Positions 5,063 to 7,124 of a DNA stretch of 7,124 bases are shown piece after piece (within the stretch, counting starts at the first letter, position 1; the number at the start of each line of letters is the position of its first letter). Source of the stretch: an uncultured Clostridia bacterium. GTDB taxonomy: Bacteria; Bacillota; Clostridia; UBA1381. A program made the position numbers and the translations under genes. The notes below the pieces were generated by a model. It was not told the origin of the DNA, did no database searches, and worked only from the letters and a program-made list of their open reading frames with translations. The stretch lies in contig CAKSFY010000116.1 in the NCBI GenBank assembly GCA_934454035.1, forward strand, positions 1 through 7,124. Direction: 5' to 3'.

Positions 5063-6070
5063 ATGTCAGTAATTGTACCAAAGAACTACAAAAACCAATT
5101 AAACATCAAAGAAACTCAAAAAGCCATTAAGCTTGTAAGAGATATTTTTCAAAGCAATTTAACAGATTCACTGAATCTGCAAAGAATATCCGCACCGCTT
5201 TTTGTCCGTCCGGAAACAGGTCTTAACGATAACTTAAACGGTGTTGAACGGCCTGTATCCTTTGACGTGCCTGCAATCGGCGGAGCAACCTGCGAAATAG
5301 TTCATTCACTTGCAAAATGGAAGAGAATGTCACTGGGACGATTCGGCTTTCAGCCGGGTGAAGGCTTGTACACCGATATGAATGCCATACGGCGCGATGA
5401 GGAGTTTGACAACCTCCATTCCATGTATGTTGACCAATGGGACTGGTGCAGAGTCATAGAAAAAAAAGATCGCAACATGGATACACTCAAAAACACTGTC
5501 ACAAAAATATATGAAGCAATTAAAGATACCCAGAAAAAAATCTGTGCGGCATATCCGTTTATTGAAAACAATCTGCCCGAGGAAATTACATTTGTCACAA
5601 CTCAGCAGCTTTTGGACATGTACCCCGACTTGCCGGCAAAAGAACGCGAAAATAAACTTTTACGCGAGAAAAAGGCAGTATTCTTAATGCAAATCGGCGG
5701 CAAGCTTTCGAACGGAGAAAAGCATGACGGAAGAGCGCCGGACTACGATGACTGGAGTCTGAACGGCGATATTATAGTATATTACCCTGTTTTGGATATT
5801 GCTTTTGAGCTTTCCAGCATGGGAATCAGAGTTGACGAGGACAGTCTGGTTGCCCAATGCAAAGAAGCAGGTGCTGAGGATCGGTTAAATCTTGAATTCC
5901 ACAAAGCGATTTTGGATAAAAAGCTTCCATACACAATCGGCGGCGGAATAGGTCAGTCAAGACTTTGTATGTTCATGCTGGGCAAAGCGCATATAGGCGA
6001 AGTTCAATCCTCCGTTTGGGATGATGAAACCTACAAAATATGTGAAGAAAACGGAATTAATCTTATCTGA
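5063..6070 (+). CDS. asnA: Aspartate-ammonia ligase (asparagine synthetase A)
   Basis: AsnA makes asparagine from aspartate, ammonia and ATP through an aspartyl-AMP intermediate. It is a cytoplasmic dimer related to class II aminoacyl-tRNA synthetases. From the ATG at 5063 the protein has 335 residues, close to the roughly 330 of E. coli AsnA. Family blocks in order are RISAPLFVRPETGLNDNLNG (41-60), EIVHSLAKWKRMSLGRFGF (78-96), EGLYTDMNAIRRDE (100-113), HSMYVDQWDWCRVI (119-132), FLMQIGGKLSNGEKHDGRAP (207-226), DYDDWSLNGDI (227-237) and GGGIGQSRLCMFML (293-306). The last holds the class II motif 3 arginine (Arg300). HIGEVQSSVW (310-319) closes it. Nothing is missing, so it should be active. 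It lies between DUF896 and the TPR gene, with gaps of 19 and 14 nt. Confidence 0.97.
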   Translation: MSVIVPKNYKNQLNIKETQKAIKLVRDIFQSNLTDSLNLQRISAPLFVRPETGLNDNLNGVERPVSFDVPAIGGATCEIVHSLAKWKRMSLGRFGFQPGEGLYTDMNAIRRDEEFDNLHSMYVDQWDWCRVIEKKDRNMDTLKNTVTKIYEAIKDTQKKICAAYPFIENNLPEEITFVTTQQLLDMYPDLPAKERENKLLREKKAVFLMQIGGKLSNGEKHDGRAPDYDDWSLNGDIIVYYPVLDIAFELSSMGIRVDEDSLVAQCKEAGAEDRLNLEFHKAILDKKLPYTIGGGIGQSRLCMFMLGKAHIGEVQSSVWDDETYKICEENGINLI

Positions 6071-6084
6071 AAGAGGTCGGTTGT

Positions 6085-6831
6085 ATGACTTGGATTATTG
6101 CGGTTTTGATTATAGCCGCTATACTGATTTTTATTTTTCTCCCCGAAATTTATGCTTTCAAAGGGCTTATTGCATACCAAAAGCAAGGAGCGGAGGAGTC
6201 TCTCAGGCTGTATGAAAAAGCATATAACACAAAACGTGCATCGGCAAAAACAAAAATCCGCTATGCAATACTTTGTCTGAAAAATGCAGACCCTCAAAAA
6301 TCGGAACGACTTTTAAGCGAAATAATTGCCTCGCCAAAGATAAAGCAAAATCAAAAAAATATGGCAAATCAGTACAGATGTATGGCATATATTAAAGAAG
6401 GAAAATCAAAAGAGGCTCTTGAGGATTCAAAAGATCTTTTGGAAAAATACAAAACCTCTGATTTATATGCTATAATCGGCTACTGTATGGCGCTTGAAAA
6501 CGAGCCTGCCGACAGTCTGCTCGCCTTTTGCGGAGAAGCCTATGATTACAATTCGGACAACAGAGATATCGCGGATAACTATGCGGTTGCTCTTGCAAAA
6601 TCCGGAGATTATGAAAAGGCAATAGAAATCTGTGATGAGGTAATTGAAAACAATCCTCATTTTCCGGAGGGGCACTTTCACAAGGCGGCTGCGCTTGCAA
6701 AGCTCGGACACTTTGATGAAGCGTCCGAAGAGCTTGACGCACTTGATGACTGCGACTTTAAGTACCTTACTACCGTTTCGGACGAAGATATTGAAAAATT
6801 AAGACAAATCTGCCAAAAGGAGAATAATTAA
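6085..6831 (+). CDS. Membrane-anchored TPR protein
   Basis: A 248-residue protein. Residues 3-19 (WIIAVLIIAAILIFIFL) form one N-terminal transmembrane helix with almost no preceding residues. After it come a helical region and tetratricopeptide-like repeats at about 92-122, 126-158, 161-193 and 195-225. The clearest is DIADNYAVALAKSGDYEKAI...NNP, with the usual A/G/Y-A-P spacing. Such proteins act as scaffolds for other proteins, and no enzymatic motif is present. The soluble part probably faces the cytoplasm, but the orientation is not certain. The ATG at 6085 has AAGAGG 8 nt upstream and begins 14 nt after asnA. The next gene starts one base after its TAA, so the operon continues. Confidence 0.85.
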   Translation: MTWIIAVLIIAAILIFIFLPEIYAFKGLIAYQKQGAEESLRLYEKAYNTKRASAKTKIRYAILCLKNADPQKSERLLSEIIASPKIKQNQKNMANQYRCMAYIKEGKSKEALEDSKDLLEKYKTSDLYAIIGYCMALENEPADSLLAFCGEAYDYNSDNRDIADNYAVALAKSGDYEKAIEICDEVIENNPHFPEGHFHKAAALAKLGHFDEASEELDALDDCDFKYLTTVSDEDIEKLRQICQKENN

Positions 6832-6832
6832 A

Positions 6833-7124
6833 ATGTTTCAGGAAGATAAGGAAACAAGCAAAAAATACAAGCAATTGTACTTAGACGGCTTGGAAAAGCT
6901 AATAAACCGCCGTGAAAATGAATATGAAAAAGAACGCAGCAAATATATTAAAGATATTTTCAAAAACCCGAAAAAATACCGCGAAGATTTCAAAAAAATG
7001 CTCGGATATCCGCTTGTCGGCTATGAAAAATGCGGACTGCCGAAAGTAAAATCCGAAAAGCTATCGGACGAAAAGGATTATTCAATCTCAAGAATGAGCT
7101 TTGAAATTCTGGACGGAGTATGGA
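6833..7124 (+). CDS. N-terminal part of a probable alpha/beta-hydrolase-type protein (runs off the edge)
   Basis: Ninety-seven codons are visible before the window ends. The ATG at 6833 lies one base after the TPR stop, with AAAAGGAG (6815-6822) inside the end of that gene as its Shine-Dalgarno site. The protein begins with a long charged helix rich in Lys, Glu and Arg (residues 5-50), then FKKMLGYPL (53-61), a linker and ISRMSFEILDGVW (85-97). The helix-then-xxMLGxPL-then-beta-strand order is like the N-terminal extension of acetyl-xylan-esterase or dienelactone-hydrolase-like families. That is a weak likeness: the catalytic Ser-Asp-His triad would lie beyond the edge. There is no signal peptide. 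Confidence 0.7.
   Translation, partial: MFQEDKETSKKYKQLYLDGLEKLINRRENEYEKERSKYIKDIFKNPKKYREDFKKMLGYPLVGYEKCGLPKVKSEKLSDEKDYSISRMSFEILDGVW

Noticed and set aside
6021..6742. Short ORFs on both strands overlapping asnA's end and the TPR gene
   Set aside because: All are alternative-frame readings of the TPR gene or the asnA end, with no domain or ribosome site support.

Overview
The window looks like chromosomal DNA from a low-GC Gram-positive anaerobe, most likely a gut-type member of the Clostridia. The evidence is AT-rich intergenic DNA, strong Shine-Dalgarno sites (AGGAGG-like) ahead of almost every gene, consensus sigma-A promoters, and Firmicutes/Clostridia-typical small families (DUF1540, DUF896, tiny single-helix proteins, cytidylate kinase-like proteins). 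I would not name a genus. I see no phage, transposase, CRISPR, rRNA or tRNA, and no defence locus.

Layout. Positions 1-164 hold no supportable gene, only an AT-rich hairpin. A minus-strand block follows, read right to left: malQ (4-alpha-glucanotransferase, 726-2165), a 94-residue membrane-anchored small protein (422-706), then a Cys-rich DUF1540 protein (165-332) behind an inverted repeat that may end the malQ transcript. Two divergent consensus promoters lie between malQ and the next gene. To the right, on the plus strand, are an NhaD/ArsB-superfamily ion permease (2319-3668) and a cytidylate kinase-like protein (3699-4298), probably co-transcribed and ending at a long bidirectional terminator (4316-4363). 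The same terminator serves two tiny minus-strand genes of 31 and 28 codons (4381-4476 and 4515-4601), each with a good Shine-Dalgarno site and one hydrophobic helix. They resemble the YjcZ-like/tiny-TM sporulation proteins in general design.

From about 4710 rightwards, a structured leader or dispersed-repeat remnant precedes a tight plus-strand operon. Its genes are a DUF896 (YnzC-like) protein of 59 residues (4864-5043), asnA (ammonia-dependent asparagine synthetase, 5063-6070), a membrane-anchored TPR protein (6085-6831), and the start of a gene running off the right edge (6833 onward), whose N-terminus suggests an alpha/beta-hydrolase-type enzyme.

Most of the content is housekeeping: maltodextrin metabolism, ion transport and asparagine synthesis. 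The less ordinary parts are the tiny-protein pair missed by a normal length cut-off, the unexplained structured stretch ahead of DUF896-asnA, and the pairing of a permease with a kinase-like protein. I do not see a clear, previously undescribed multi-gene system.
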